The position numbers and the translations under genes were made by a program. 64,000 nucleotides of DNA from Zea mays (Eukaryota > Streptophyta > Magnoliopsida > Poales > Poaceae), in NCBI RefSeq assembly GCF_902167145.1, contig NC_050102.1, positions 5,952,850 to 6,016,849 on the forward strand. Direction: 5' to 3'. Under the pieces are notes generated by a model. That model had not been told where the DNA came from, searched no databases, and worked only from the letters and a program-made list of their open reading frames with translations. Shown one piece after another: positions 45,971 to 57,275 of the stretch. Every line of letters starts with the position of its first letter. The first letter of the stretch is position 1.

Positions 45971-48900
45971 TTATCACACCTGATTTTGGAAGGTAAACTG
46001 AATGTGAACCATGTACATACCAGGATCAGAAACTCACGTACACATCGATTACATAGTTGGACATGCATCATCACACATTGCTCAAATAAATAGCGGAAAA
46101 GGGTACTTTATTACATCAAGATGTCCAAGACATCCACAGAGTCATTAACATAACATAGTCATTAACGTGATCAAAGTGCGGAATACTAAACATAGAGATA
46201 AGGCCTTCACAAGCAGCTGACTAGGGGTTTGCCACTACCACAACTAGAACTCGTCATAGTCCTAAAACTCTTTGAAGCCCTCCATGTTGCCTGCATCTCC
46301 TTCTGAGCACTGATTGCAATGGGGAAAACCTGGGGTGGGGTGCTTTTTAAAGCAAGGGTGAGTACACATCAATGTACTCATCAAATGTCCCGTTTGGCTA
46401 AAGTGGACTAGCTGTATGTGGAGTTAAGGTTAAAGTAGTTGCTTTTAGTTGGTCAAGTATTTATTACAAGTAGTAAGCCAAGTTTTAGTAATAAACCCAA
46501 TTATTACCCAAAAGTACTCCCTCCAAGAGGAAATACCAAAGACCAGAATTATTGTCCTCAACAGATATTATCATCATAAAGTATCCAAAGTTCTTCTAAT
46601 TAAAGAGGATCCTAAGGCTGCTCTTAACCGTGAGCACGACTAATATTCCAGTTCTAACACTCTGCAGAGGTTGCACACTTTACCCACGAGTTGTGACCCC
46701 TTTTTGTCTCGGGTCAATCAAACCCTCAAACATTACCAAGGTGAGTCGACAAGGTTTCACTACATAGCCTTTACAAAGACTCCCCTGGTGCATACTTGCT
46801 CGTTAGGTTTCGCCAGTCGTACAAACACAGTACGCCTCCCTAAGGTGGGTGACTAACAAAACCAAATCGAATGAACCTCGGCACCCACCCTTAGCATAGC
46901 GAGCACTATGCCCCGAGCTCCAATGATGACCCTCCGGCAAAGCCAACTACACCCCTAGGTTTATCTAATTATTCAGCTAAGGGCATCCCATTTCACCCTC
47001 ATGGTTGCACTGTTATCCTAGGTGGTCACTCAACGAACAGGTCCTTACGGAGAGGTACTCAAGAAAACAGCCTAAGTCCCCTAAAGCGCCATAAGGACAT
47101 CATCATAAATAGGATAACATCATCGTATCATAAATATTTGCATCATGTTTGTTGATTAAAGTAAAGCAATAGCATGAAGCTAACCAAAATAACCCAAAAG
47201 GTAATCAAGGACAAGGTAAATACAAACCTATCAATCCTTAGGTTTCAATTAAGTAATGCGGGACAATGAATTATAAAGTAAGTAGGACATAATAGGTTAG
47301 AGAACACTTGCCTTCACTAGGTTGTTGCTCAGGAAGATCTTCAGCAACACACTCAGGAACCACAAGCTGCTCGTTGTCTATGCAAAGAGATCATACATTC
47401 AACACATTTGGATAATGACAAAGAAAAAATACACCAAACCTGTACAATCAAGTGAACATGAATTCAAAAGAAAGTAACAAAGTCAAAAGCAAAGTCTAGG
47501 ATCTAGGGTGAACTAATACACTTAGAGGTTTGTGGTTCTCTAAGTATAACCTAATTTCATTTATCTTAACGAGACCAAAGAATTATATCAAGGATAAATT
47601 CTTATATTACATATTATTAACCTCACAAAGTTAAACATCTAATTACCATCAAGGTTTTCCTTTTATCTTTCTTATTAATAAATAAGCCATCACTTACACT
47701 AACCTATAGTCTAGGCATAAAATTAGTACATGCAGACAGCAAAAGGTTATAATTTAAACATGTAGAGAATAATCTTATGAACATTTTACAATTTGAATCA
47801 CTTAATTTGGAGTTCATATGCAAAAGATATGAAATAAACAAATTTTGGAATTCAAAATACAAAACTAGGTCTAATTCTGCGATAACCTAAAAGATCAGGG
47901 GCCTTTCCGCAAAAGTACAGGGCATGCACGCGAATCCTAAGGACAATGGGTTGATTCTTAGAAAGACAGGGGGATTTTTAACAAGTTTTCCATGTGAACG
48001 GGTATCGGCTGATCTTGATCGTGCGATCATAGATCAACGGGCTGACAGGTGGGCTAGGGGAGTCAGCGACCTAGGGGCGAGGCAGACTGACCGGCCGGCC
48101 TAGCTACAGGGTGTTGGAGAGGGGGCAGATCCGAGCGGCCAGATCTCCATCGGATGGCTAGGATCAGAGCGGGTTTAATTGAAGCCAGTCCGTTAGATCC
48201 CAAATGGACGCCTGAGATCTGATGGCGAGCTCGGGCGAGGGTTGTTGGGCTGCCTGTGGTGGTGCCACCCATTTTCACGGTGAAGGTTCACCGGAGGCGA
48301 GGGCGCAGCCACAGCGAGGGTCTAGGGCACTAGGAAAGGGCTGAAGCGAGCTCGGGGTGACACGGCGGGCTCAGCCGTGGGCACGACACAGGCGCAGAGG
48401 CACTAGAGGGCACGGTCCATGGCAGAGCATCCCAACGACGGCGCACATCGACTCCGATAAGCGATTGCACAGATAGCAGGGCAGTAAAAGGGAAATTAAG
48501 GGCATGGGTGGGTTGGTTACCTCGAGAGACGGCTCTGCAGCGCTTGAGCAACGACGAGGACACTACAAGGGCCCTAGTCGACAGCGATGGAGACTCGGCT
48601 GCGTGGCGAGAAGTCCAGTGAGCACGAACCAAGAGAAAAAGAGAGACTGGGGGCAAAACAGAGGGTGCCTCATGCTGCTGGCGAGGAGGTGGAGCTCATT
48701 GGGGCAATGGACGTGACAGGATCTCGATGGCGACCACAGAACGGATGACGGACTACGGTGGTGCTCCACGGGTGCGTGCGCGGTGCGAGGGATTCTGCTG
48801 GGGGCGCTACTGAGCGAGGGGAGTGAGCGAGTGAGTGTGGGCTCCAAAAGAGGTCGGTCATGTGGGGGGAGTGGCCAGGAAACGCACGACGTGGGCACGT

Positions 48901-49508
48901 CCATGGCGGGGTGCGCGGGCGGGAGGTTAGGGAAGGTGAGGAGGCTGACAGGTGGGGGTCCACGAGCCAGCGAGGGCGAACACGCGAACGGACGGTCAAC
49001 ACTGACAGAGCGGACCAACCAGGCAGAGAGAGGGAGCGAGCGTGCATGCAAAGGAATCGATGCTGACAATCCGGCCCCACTGGGCAGCGGGGGGAGGGAG
49101 AGAGCGTGGGCCGTCGCTGACAGGTGGAACCCACCTGTCAGGCGAAGTGGGCGCGCGCATGCGACCTGGCTGGGCTGGATTGGGCCTACTAGGCTAAAAT
49201 GGGTTTTTTCTTTTTCTAGGGAATTTCTAAACGCTTTTCTTTTTATTTTCTCTATGGATTTCAAGTCAAATTCAAACAATTTCAAACATGTGCATTAAAC
49301 AAAAGACTAATTTGGCTCAACATGATGCAACATTTCATGACTCACATTGGTTTTGCTATAATAAATAAATAGTTAATCCCTCACCTAATTCACAAAATTC
49401 TAATAAAAAATAAGAGAGAAGAAGTCTAGAGAGAGAGACAAGAGGTAACACCTGAATTTGGTAGGCATTAGAGAAGAAATTTTATACCCCTAAATTCATG
49501 GTGTTACG
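45971..49508 (-). repeat. Long LTR of the minus-strand gypsy fragment
   Basis: About 3.5 kb, beginning (minus strand) with CGTAACACCATGAATTTAGG after the polypurine tract. The far end is uncertain, near 45971-45981. The promoter-distal half is AT-rich (46000-47990); 48000-49200 is GC-rich. Frames at 48330-49298 lie within this GC-rich LTR part and are not considered genes. Confidence 0.65.
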
Positions 49509-49545
49509 AACCTATCCCCCTTAAAAAGAATCTCGCCCTCGAGAT

Positions 49546-50454
49546 TCAGGGTTGGCTAGCAAAGAGTTTGGGATACTTGGCTTTCAGATCATCCTCTCTT
49601 TCCTAGGTTGCTTCTTCCTCTGAGTGATGGCCCCACTTGACTTTGCACATCCTGATGGTGCTTCTTCGAGTGACTCGGTCTCATGTCTCTAGAATCTAAG
49701 TTGGCTTCTCGATGTAAGTTAAGTCTTCTTGAACCTCGAGATCCTCAGTTGGAAATTTCTCTTCTGGCACTCGCAAGCACTTCTTCAACAGAGACACATG
49801 GAACACATCATGCACGACTGACAGACTTTCTGGTAGGCTGAGTTGATAAGCCACTTCACCATGTCTTGCCTGAATCTGGTACGGTCCAATGTATCGAGCT
49901 GCTAGCTTGCCCTTGGCTCCAAACCTTTTGATTCCTCTGATGGGTGACACCTTCAGGTAGACATAATCTCCCACTTCAAAACTCAGACCTCTTCTTCTTG
50001 TGTCAGCATAGCTTCGCTGCCTAGACTATGCTGTCTTCAGATTCTCTAGAACCATTCTGATGTTCTCTTTGGCTTCAAGCAAAATGTCTGGACCAAACAT
50101 CTGCCTTTCGTCGGGTTTGTCCCAATGCAACGGAGTTCGACATTTCCTCCCATAGAGTGCTTGGAACGGTGACATCTTCAAACTGGACTGATAACTATTG
50201 TTGTAGGAGAATTCTGCATATGGTAGCCTCTTGTCCCAAACTAACTTGTCCTGCAAAGCACAAGCCCTCAACATGTATTCAAGGATCTGGTTGGTTCTCT
50301 CAGTATGACCATCAAGTGCGTACCCAAAGCCTCATGCAACTGCTGCTAGAAGTGAGAAGTGAATTGTGTTCCCCGATCAGACACTATCTTCTTGGGAACA
50401 CCGTGAATCCGAGACATGTATAGTTTTGCCTACATTGTACTGTTATAGGTATTC
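49546..50454 (-). pseudogene. Gypsy integrase C-terminus with chromodomain remnant
   Basis: Minus strand from about 50454. Integrase core block IHGVPKKIVSDRGTQFTSHF carries the second catalytic Asp, and TERTNQILEYMLRACAL the Glu, but residues between them are missing. PYAEFSYNNSYQSSLKMSPFQALYGRKCRTP follows, then VGDYVYLKVSP..GIKRFGAKGKLAARYIGPY and YQLSLPESLSVVHDVFHVSLLKK (GPY/F module). Last is a chromodomain-like CKVKWGHHSEEEAT*EREDDLKAKYPKLF. Stops interrupt it at several sites and it ends at TGA 49546-49548. The chromodomain would target heterochromatin. It is non-functional. Confidence 0.85.
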
Positions 50455-50646
50455 TTGACTGGTATGAAATGAGCCTAGTAACATTAAGGTCTACCAGGAG
50501 GACCACAAAGGACCGAACCCTAACAACCCTGACAAGCTCTGCACCTAGACGACCATGGATCGACTGGTGAGTTTTGGCTCAAAATTATAAACGTTCAAAG
50601 TATAGAAATTTCTTCATTTGTAAGTTTGTGAATAATGTATAGGCGA

Positions 50647-51015
50647 CATATGGGGAGGAGATGGTTCAGCGCCATGGCCCTAACTTCGACTAGCGACATG
50701 AACCGGTGGATCCCTCGGTGGTGCACGCAAGTGGTGGGGGGAAAGCACATGGATAATTAGCTCTAACTTATGAAATTACACGATCGATACTAAATTGATC
50801 ATGCAGTAATCACAATTTTTCAATCACTTGTAGATACACACTCTTTGACTGATTCATTACCTCGTCATCGATGAGATCTTAGAGGACGAGTTCGTCTTTC
50901 CGTGGCTCATGCTCTCGTCGACCAAATGAGCAGGAGTTGAAGATTATGAGATTGCGTGAGGAGATGAGATAGCAACGGGAATTTATGGAGGCTTCCAATG
51001 GACATAACTAAGCGA
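50647..51015 (+). pseudogene. TnpA-type CACTA protein remnant
   Basis: The frame from 50647 reads YGEEMVQRHGPNFD, stop, then RHEPVDPSVVHASGGGKAHG. This parallels VHGPDYDPRTEDIDGDVLMRVGGGKRHG in the intact TnpA-type gene at 62432-64000. A second piece around 50930-51010 has a helical QELKIMRLREEMR stretch, like the coiled coil following that motif in the family. Stops and missing exons mark it as dead. TnpA-type proteins bind the subterminal repeats. Confidence 0.6.
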
Positions 51016-51924
51016 TGTATCAAGTAAGTATAGATAATCTGAACTCTAAATTCTTATATTTCAATACAACATCTTCAATAGTAACACATATGTTTAGCAG
51101 TTAATGCAGCAATAGGGCATGACACCAAACATTCCACCGCTGCCACAATGGAACCAGTTTGCATCCACACCATCTACGGTACGTAATCTTAGCAAATTCT
51201 CTTAATAGTTTTCTCTAAACTAGCATTTCATCTAGTTAGTGTAGTAGTAAAACATGAATCGTATATAAACATAGTCAAATCTTCAATAAATAGGGATCGA
51301 GGACTCAACAGTTGAACACCCCTCCGACACATATACTTGCACTTGGAGGTAGAGTACGTTTAATAACTCTTGATGATTTTATAGACTCGTATACTTAACT
51401 TTTTGATATTTGTATTTAACTTGTTGATACTTGTATCTTTGCATAAGTTACGCCTGAAGCGGGTGGGAGTGGGTCTGAACCACAGGAACTGGATTCATTA
51501 AGTCCCTCTTCACGTACCCTCCTCCTGGTGGCAGCAGCGACCAAAGCTCTAACCATCCAAATGGTGGTTATTTCTGAGTATGGTGCTTGGTCGTCTTTGT
51601 TTCTTAACTCGTGCATGGTTTCCCTCCGTAGGTTAAACCAAGCTTTGTACGCTACGTCTTTTTGTGAACTAAACACTTTAACTTATCTCATTATTGCTAT
51701 TTGAAATGGTTATGTGAACTATATTGATGATGTGAAGTTTGTGATGTGTGAATTGATTACGTGGTTTTAATGTGAAGTTTTTGTGAACTATGTGAATGGA
51801 TTTGTTGGTAATGTGATCAATATTAATGTATGTTCCTGTCTGTGATGATATGTATCTTATGTGTGTTGTTGTGTAGAAAATTATAGAGAAATTGAGCCTC
51901 ATTGGTTGTTGGTATGCAGCAGGA

Positions 51925-52300
51925 AAGGTTAATTCCCGTCGGTGACCATAGTCGACGAGAATTAACAGTTAATTCCCATGGCCCAATAGTAGCCAATGGG
52001 AATTAGCAATTAATTCATCCCATGGGCCAACCGTGTCTGATGGGAATTAACGTATTAATTCCCATGGGTTGAGCCAAGCCAACGAGAATTAGTTAATCCC
52101 CATGTGCTGTCGTATAGCCAACGGGAATTAAGTAATTCTCGTCAGTCGCCAATGGGAATTAACTAAACCTCGACTAATAATTCACCCTATACCGACGGGA
52201 ATTAACCCTATACCGACGAGAATTAAGCTTATACCGACGAGAATTAGTAATTCTTGTCGGTATAAGGCTAATTTCCGTCGGTTCTTGGCCGACATGAATT
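51925..52300. repeat. CACTA subterminal repeat array (GACGGGAATTA type)
   Basis: About a dozen variants of AATTCCCGTCGG or its complement CCGACGGGAATTA in both orientations, ending about 30 bp before the CACTATAG terminus. This is the expected binding array for the cognate TnpA-like protein. Confidence 0.75.
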
Positions 52301-52333
52301 ACTGTTCTGCAAGCTTCTAGCCAAACTATAGTG

Positions 52334-53105
52334 GGCCCCATTGCCTCTAGTACATGGTGGTGACCACTAGAAAACCTCACTAACATTAATACTAAACCTA
52401 GAGCAAACTCTTCTAACAGTTGCCTAATTATCCTAAGCACTTTGTAAATCACCCACATTATTCAATGAGTGATATCGCTAAGCACTATGGTGGTAAGAGC
52501 ACTAGTAGTGTGGGGTCTCAACTCTTTTTTATGTTCCTTAACTCCTACTCACCTCAAATGGCCACCAAGGGGTATTTATAGCATCCGACATCAAAACTAG
52601 CTGTTGGTGGTGAATTTGTATCTTTCCACAGAGCACTAAATGATTCATTGCATAAAATTGAACTAATTCAGTGGTGCCATGTCAACTAGCTGTTTGACAC
52701 TTTTTTAGCACCATGTGATTTGGTGGTCTTGGAGAACAAGCACAAGACTTTGTGGTACCACTATTTGTTTTAGTTTAGTGACCGCCAAACTATTGTTTAA
52801 AACACCATATTAATTGTATCTTGAAGAGCTCTACGACTTTGAACTGACATCATGTCAATTTGAGGAGACCAAAAATCATGAGACGAGTTCAACTCACCCA
52901 TCTCTTGTATCTCGGCTTCAACAACTTTAATTTTGTCTATGTTTTATGCTTTCGGACTTCTACTTCTTGGCATCTTAGACTTATAGAATGTCTTGTAGGT
53001 TTTCAACATGGCTTGTGATGTCTTGCTGAGGTGTTGCTCATCTAGATAATCACTTTGACTAAGTCGAAGTCCATCTTACATCCTTTTGAACTATAACTTG
53101 TGTAC
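52334..53105. other. Intergenic, nothing recognised
   Basis: AT-rich, only short reading frames without motifs. Confidence 0.4.
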
Positions 53106-53107
53106 TA

Positions 53108-53401
53108 CTCCCTCCATTCACTTTTGATAGTCCTATTTTCAAAATTGTGTTTTTCTCTTTTTATAGTCTTATTTGAGTTGTGGTCCCAAATATGATATAA
53201 ATGATCGTTTAGGTCCTCGTGCAGAGTAACTCATCTAGAAAAAAAGACTGGTGCATGTATATGAAAACATCAATACTAAGGAGTTTTCGCAAAAAAACAA
53301 GGAGTGTTTGCTGATGTAAATAATTAGATGATAAATAAGAGTTCTTCTACTTGGTCATTGTGCTAAAGTGAAATAGGACTATCATAAGTGAATGGAGGGA
53401 G
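53108..53401. mobile_element. Stowaway-like MITE
   Basis: 294 bp with terminal inverted repeats CTCCCTCCATTCACTTTTGA and, at the other end, the near-exact complement (TAAGTGAATGGAGGGAG), over about 30 bp. Flanked by TA (53106-53107 and 53402-53403), the Tc1/mariner-type target. Non-coding; would be mobilised by a mariner transposase elsewhere. Confidence 0.9.
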
Positions 53402-53403
53402 TA

Positions 53404-54898
53404 GTAAACATTGTTAGTTTATATGATCATATGTTGATCATCAAACAATCAAACATCAAAATATAAAGTAAATGGGCCACAAGGTCTATTTTACTTGCAC
53501 CCTGTAAACACAAGGTATGCCATTATCTTCATTCACCCACCTCGTTGGCCTGAAGTTAAATACACTTTCTCCATGTTAAGGCTAACATGATATTGGACTT
53601 GTGATATAGAAGCCATGGTCTATGTGGCATATATAAGAGCCTTTTTAATGTAGACTGGGTGGGGTTTCCTGATAATAGCAAATGAACTGGGTGTTTTCTT
53701 ATCAATTTTTGTTTAAACCTTATTTATTGGAGTGCTAGAAATCAACCAGCCGTTTCCAAGTCAAAGCATAGAAAAAAAAGTACAAGTGTCTGGCTAATAA
53801 TGCAAGGACTGAGTTGAAGTTACGTGGGTTCGGTCGGTCTATATATACTGGAAGAACTTGGTGTACAACATCCCATGGTAGCTAGGCTGTGGTGTGATAT
53901 ATATTTGTGCAACACATCTGTTAGCGAAAGCAAACCCTAAACAGAGACTGTCCAACCTAATCACGTCCAATTATTGCTCACATTCTTCCACGTGGCCTTT
54001 ATATGATGCTTGAAATTGGAGCCAACTTAGTGCTACAACCACTACAATGCTTGCAGTATCTAGAGCATATAGCTAGCTAACCTGCGAGAGCACCCTTCTT
54101 GTCGTATTGAATAAGGCTGTGCGCCTGTTGTGGCTACAGTTCCACGTTTATGCGCCGCAGCAGTTGCCTCCAAACGAGCTACAGTGCTAGGGGAAGACAC
54201 TCTCTCCATAGATTTGGGAGAGCGGCAGCCGGCTCCCTTCTCTTGAACCTTGTGCACGGCAGTCATTTGTACTAGAGAAAAAAATTGGTAAATGATGATG
54301 TATAGGTATAGAAAAAATAATATTTTATGGTTATAGTGCGTATAGGAGAGGAAAATCTAGGAAAAACCGTTGCAGGAAGAGTTTTAATATAAGAGAAAGA
54401 ATCTTACTGACTGTGATGTGGCTGTATAGTAGTATATATATATAGAAAAATCTAGTGAACACTGTTGCAGTTAGCCTAAGGAGTAGACGAGTAGTACGGA
54501 AAGCCTGTACATGTTTTCGCCGCACACAGGCCAGGCCAGAGCCACATTTTAGGCCAGACACACTCGAGCTTGACGCTGCTCCGGCGTGCTCCCTCGACCA
54601 AGGAACACCTAATTAGCTAGCAGCTAGCTCACACAGTTCTTGAGAAGATCCACACGCATGCATTCACACAAGCACATTAAAATCAGTACTTCGTCATAAC
54701 AAGCACAAAACAAAGCCCCATATATCAAGCTTGGTTGGGGCAAGGGCAGGATCACAAGACAAGAGATAGATATATACAATCATATCATATGGATATAGTG
54801 AAGGCATCAAGGCAAGAAGAGAGAGCGACACAACCTAGCTGGAAGATGCGTCTTTTTAAGCTTTCTCCCCGAGCAGAATCACGCCGTCGCGGTTCTAG
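53404..54898. other. 3' flank of the zinc-finger gene
   Basis: AT-rich, with the complement of possible polyadenylation signals but none that can be singled out. The minus-strand frames at 54060-54266 and 54331-54561 have no family motifs. The segment from 54600 to 54898 is probably the 3' UTR and terminator region. Confidence 0.4.
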
Positions 54899-55525
54899 CT
54901 AGAGCCGCAACTCGAGGTCAAGCAGCTCCTCGCCGGCGCCGGAGGGTGCTGCGTTGGTGTCCGGTGGGGCAGAGACGCGGGAGGTCCTCCTCCAGTTGAG
55001 CATGTCCACGGTGCCGTCGGGCAGCCTGGTAAAGGGCCGGTCGGCTGCTGCTGGTTCCGCCAGGAGCAAGGCGTCGTCGTCCGTGAAGAGCGCCGCGCCG
55101 CCGTCAGGCCTCTCGAGCTTGAGCTTGACGACGCTCACGCTGCCAGGAGGCTCTGCCTCTGCGGCAGCAGTGCCGCCGCCATGCGAGGCGAGCGGCACGG
55201 ACGCTGCAGCAGCACCGAGCCTGCTGCCCGGGACCGCCGCTGCAGCGTAGGGGTCACAGTAGAGGTAGGGGTTCCAGTTCAAGGCGCCGGCGGCGCGCTC
55301 CTTCTTGTGCACGTTCTGGTGCCCGCCGAGCGCCTGCGACTTGAGGAACTTCTTGTTGCAGAAGAGGCACGGGAACAAGCGCCCCCCCTTCCCGCCGACG
55401 CGCGCCGTTGCCTGGTTCTGCTCGTCCTCGTGGCGGCGGTGTCCCTCCGGCGGCGCCAGGCTTAGCGCCATGTCGACCGCCGCCACAGCCGGTCGAGAGG
55501 GCAGCGACGGGGGCGCCTGCTCCAT
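54899..55525 (-). CDS. Single C2H2 zinc-finger protein with C-terminal EAR motif
   Basis: 208 residues from the ATG at 55525; the frame is open further upstream but has no earlier ATG, so 55525 is the most likely start. One plant-type zinc finger is at about residues 51-73 ([20 protein letters not shown]): Cys53, Cys56, His69 and His73, with the QALGGH core that contacts DNA. The C-terminus LDLELRL is an EAR repression motif (LxLxL) that recruits TOPLESS-type corepressors. An Ala/Gly/Pro-rich linker lies between. The layout fits small nuclear repressors of the KNUCKLES/LATE FLOWERING/STAMENLESS kind acting in organ or meristem development; which one cannot be told here. Intronless and GC-rich. 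A CACTA transposon begins 315 bp upstream of the ATG. Confidence 0.9.
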   Translation of the reverse strand: MEQAPPSLPSRPAVAAVDMALSLAPPEGHRRHEDEQNQATARVGGKGGRLFPCLFCNKKFLKSQALGGHQNVHKKERAAGALNWNPYLYCDPYAAAAVPGSRLGAAAASVPLASHGGGTAAAEAEPPGSVSVVKLKLERPDGGAALFTDDDALLLAEPAAADRPFTRLPDGTVDMLNWRRTSRVSAPPDTNAAPSGAGEELLDLELRL

Positions 55526-55839
55526 GCAATCGGAAGGAAAATTTTCGTAAGAAGCTGCTGTGGGGGTGGAGCTGTTACGAGATGTACCACTGCCGTCTGC
55601 CGGTGCCAAGCTAGGCAGTGCGTTACAAAGATGTACAGAAATGGTAAGGGGGATTGGACGAATGGAAAGCTGACATGAGTGATGATGTCCTTGAAGGAGT
55701 CGAAGGGGCGCCCGGTTCCCTTTTATTGGCCCCCTTCCCTGCAGATCCCATATCAGGCAACTCCAATGATATCATTCACTGTCGTAATTCGGCTCTTGGT
55801 CCAGCGTTAAATAATTTTCAGTGTTTTTTTCGGGCACAC
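55526..55839 (-). promoter_or_regulatory. Upstream region of the zinc-finger gene, bounded by the CACTA
   Basis: Minus-strand upstream DNA. A CCAATAAAAGG stretch (complement of 55719-55729) could serve as CCAAT/TATA-like element about 190 bp before the ATG. The region ends where the CACTA begins at 55840, so distal promoter elements are either displaced or supplied by the transposon. Confidence 0.3.
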
Positions 55840-55856
55840 CACTACCGGAATTCGCG

Positions 55857-57275
55857 CCTTTGCCGAGTGCCGCACTCGGCAACGTCCTGCGCTCGGTAAA
55901 GAGCTAATTTACCGAGTGTAGGACACTCGGCACAGCCGAGCACTCGGCAAAGACTTCTTTGCCGAGGGTCAAGCACTCGGCAAACATGGCTCTCGGCAAA
56001 GGGCCGTTAGCGGCCGTCTACAACTGACGACCGTCAGTCTTTGCCGAGTGTCAAATATCTGGCACTCGGCAAACATAGTCTTTGCCGAGTGTCCTCTGTA
56101 GACACTCGGCAAAGCATATTTTTATTTTTTTTATTTTGGTCACCAAAATTTTTGTGGTATGTTTCTACACTATGTAGACCTACATGTACCATTTTGGGAC
56201 AATTATAACAGTTTTTTCTATAGCTAGTACATTTAGTTTGTTTATTTGAATTTCTTCGGAAAATTCAGATTTGAACTGCAGGTCACTCGAAACTTGGAAA
56301 ACCGTGAATGCAAAAATGATATCCATGCTACATAGCACAAGTTACGACCGATTTCAGGAGCGAACCGGAAACTTCGAGCACCATGCTCACTCAACATGAC
56401 CGTAAACTTGCCATCCAGGTGTTTAAAAATTGTATAAAACAGAAACAAAGTCAGAAAATCATGAACCCTGTCCACGTGTCATGATATCATATGTAGAGGC
56501 TGTGATAAAAATTTGAAAAAGTTTCGAGAAAGCTGTAACGCACTATGTGTACAAACCTAAGAGATCCACATTGAAACTCTATGATTTCATGTGTGGTTCT
56601 CTTAGGTTTCTACACATAGTGTCTCACAACTTTCTCCAAACATTCTAAATTTTTTATCACAGACTCTACATATGATATCATGACATGTGGACAAGTTTCA
56701 TGATTTTCTAAGTTTGTTTGTGTTTTATAAATTTTTTAAACAGTTGTATGGCAAGTTCACGGCCATGTTGAGTGAGCATGGTGCTCGAAGTTTCCGGTCC
56801 GCTCCTGAAATCGGTCGTAACTTGTGCTATGTAGCATGGATATCATTTTTGCATTCACGGTTTTCCAAGTTTCGAGTGACCTGCAGTTCAAATCTGAAAT
56901 TTCCGAAGAAATTCAAATAAACAAACTAAATGTACTAGCTATAGAAAACACTGTTATAATTGTCCCAAAATAGTACATGTAGGTCTATATAGTGTAGGAA
57001 CATACCACAAAAATTTTGGTTGGCAAAATAAAAAAAAATAAAAATGTACTTTGTCGAGTGTCCAAGGAAGACACTCGGCAAAGACTTCTTTGCCGAGTGC
57101 CCCCAGGGTGGCACTCGGCAAAGATGTGTAAGTTAATATTTGCCGAGTGTCAGATGGTAAGCACTCGGCAAAGGATCCTTTACCGAGTGCCACCGATCTG
57201 GCACTCGGCAAAGTTTATTTTAAAAATTAAAAAAAACTTTGCCGAGTGCCAGATCACGGGCACTCGGCAAAGAAG
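55857..57275. repeat. CACTA subterminal TTTGCCGAGTG repeats
   Basis: Many paired copies of TTTGCCGAGTG and CACTCGGCAAA at 55857-56118 and 57045-57275, on both sides of the central inverted repeat; presumed TnpA-like binding sites. Confidence 0.85.
56040..57125. repeat. About 1 kb inverted repeat (hairpin) in the CACTA 5' region
   Basis: The sequence 56120-56575 recurs as its reverse complement at 56588-57044 with roughly 95% identity by eye; the symmetry axis is near 56581, with almost no spacer. Pairing continues into the flanking subterminal motifs to about 56040 and 57125. A transcript through it would fold into a long double strand. The 44103 CACTA fragment has only one arm. Confidence 0.85.

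Larger units (their letters stand above)
45971..50454 (-). mobile_element. Minus-strand gypsy (chromovirus-type) fragment
   Basis: In minus orientation a pol 3' end (50454 down to 49546), a polypurine tract (49510-49524) and a long LTR (49508 to about 45971) are in the correct order. The 5' part of the element is missing. It lies between the Tnp2 and TnpA remnants of a CACTA, so it probably inserted into that transposon and was later truncated. The chromodomain-like C-terminus points to the Tekay/Del group. No target duplication could be defined. Confidence 0.7.
50455..52333 (+). mobile_element. 3' part of a CACTA transposon with TnpA remnant
   Basis: Contains exon-like pieces of a TnpA-type gene (50647-51015), then AT-rich DNA, an array of inverted GACGGGAATTA motifs (51925-52300) and the end CTATAGTG at 52326-52333, that is CACTATAG on the minus strand. 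Together with the Tnp2 remnant at 44749-45970 it probably forms one old CACTA interrupted by the gypsy fragment. The TIR does not match the 44103 end, so that piece belongs elsewhere. Confidence 0.65.

Noticed and set aside
48330..49298. Open frames of up to 240 codons in the gypsy LTR
   Set aside because: They lie within the LTR, occur on both strands in GC-rich DNA and have no domain.
44103..52333. Single CACTA element spanning both ends
   Set aside because: The termini (CACTATCGG and CACTATAGTTT) and subterminal repeats differ, so two elements are more likely.
54060..54561. Minus-strand frames downstream of the zinc-finger gene
   Set aside because: Short, without motifs, in AT-rich flanking DNA.
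55526..55609. N-terminal extension of the zinc-finger protein to 55609
   Set aside because: It would need a TTG start; the first in-frame ATG is at 55525.
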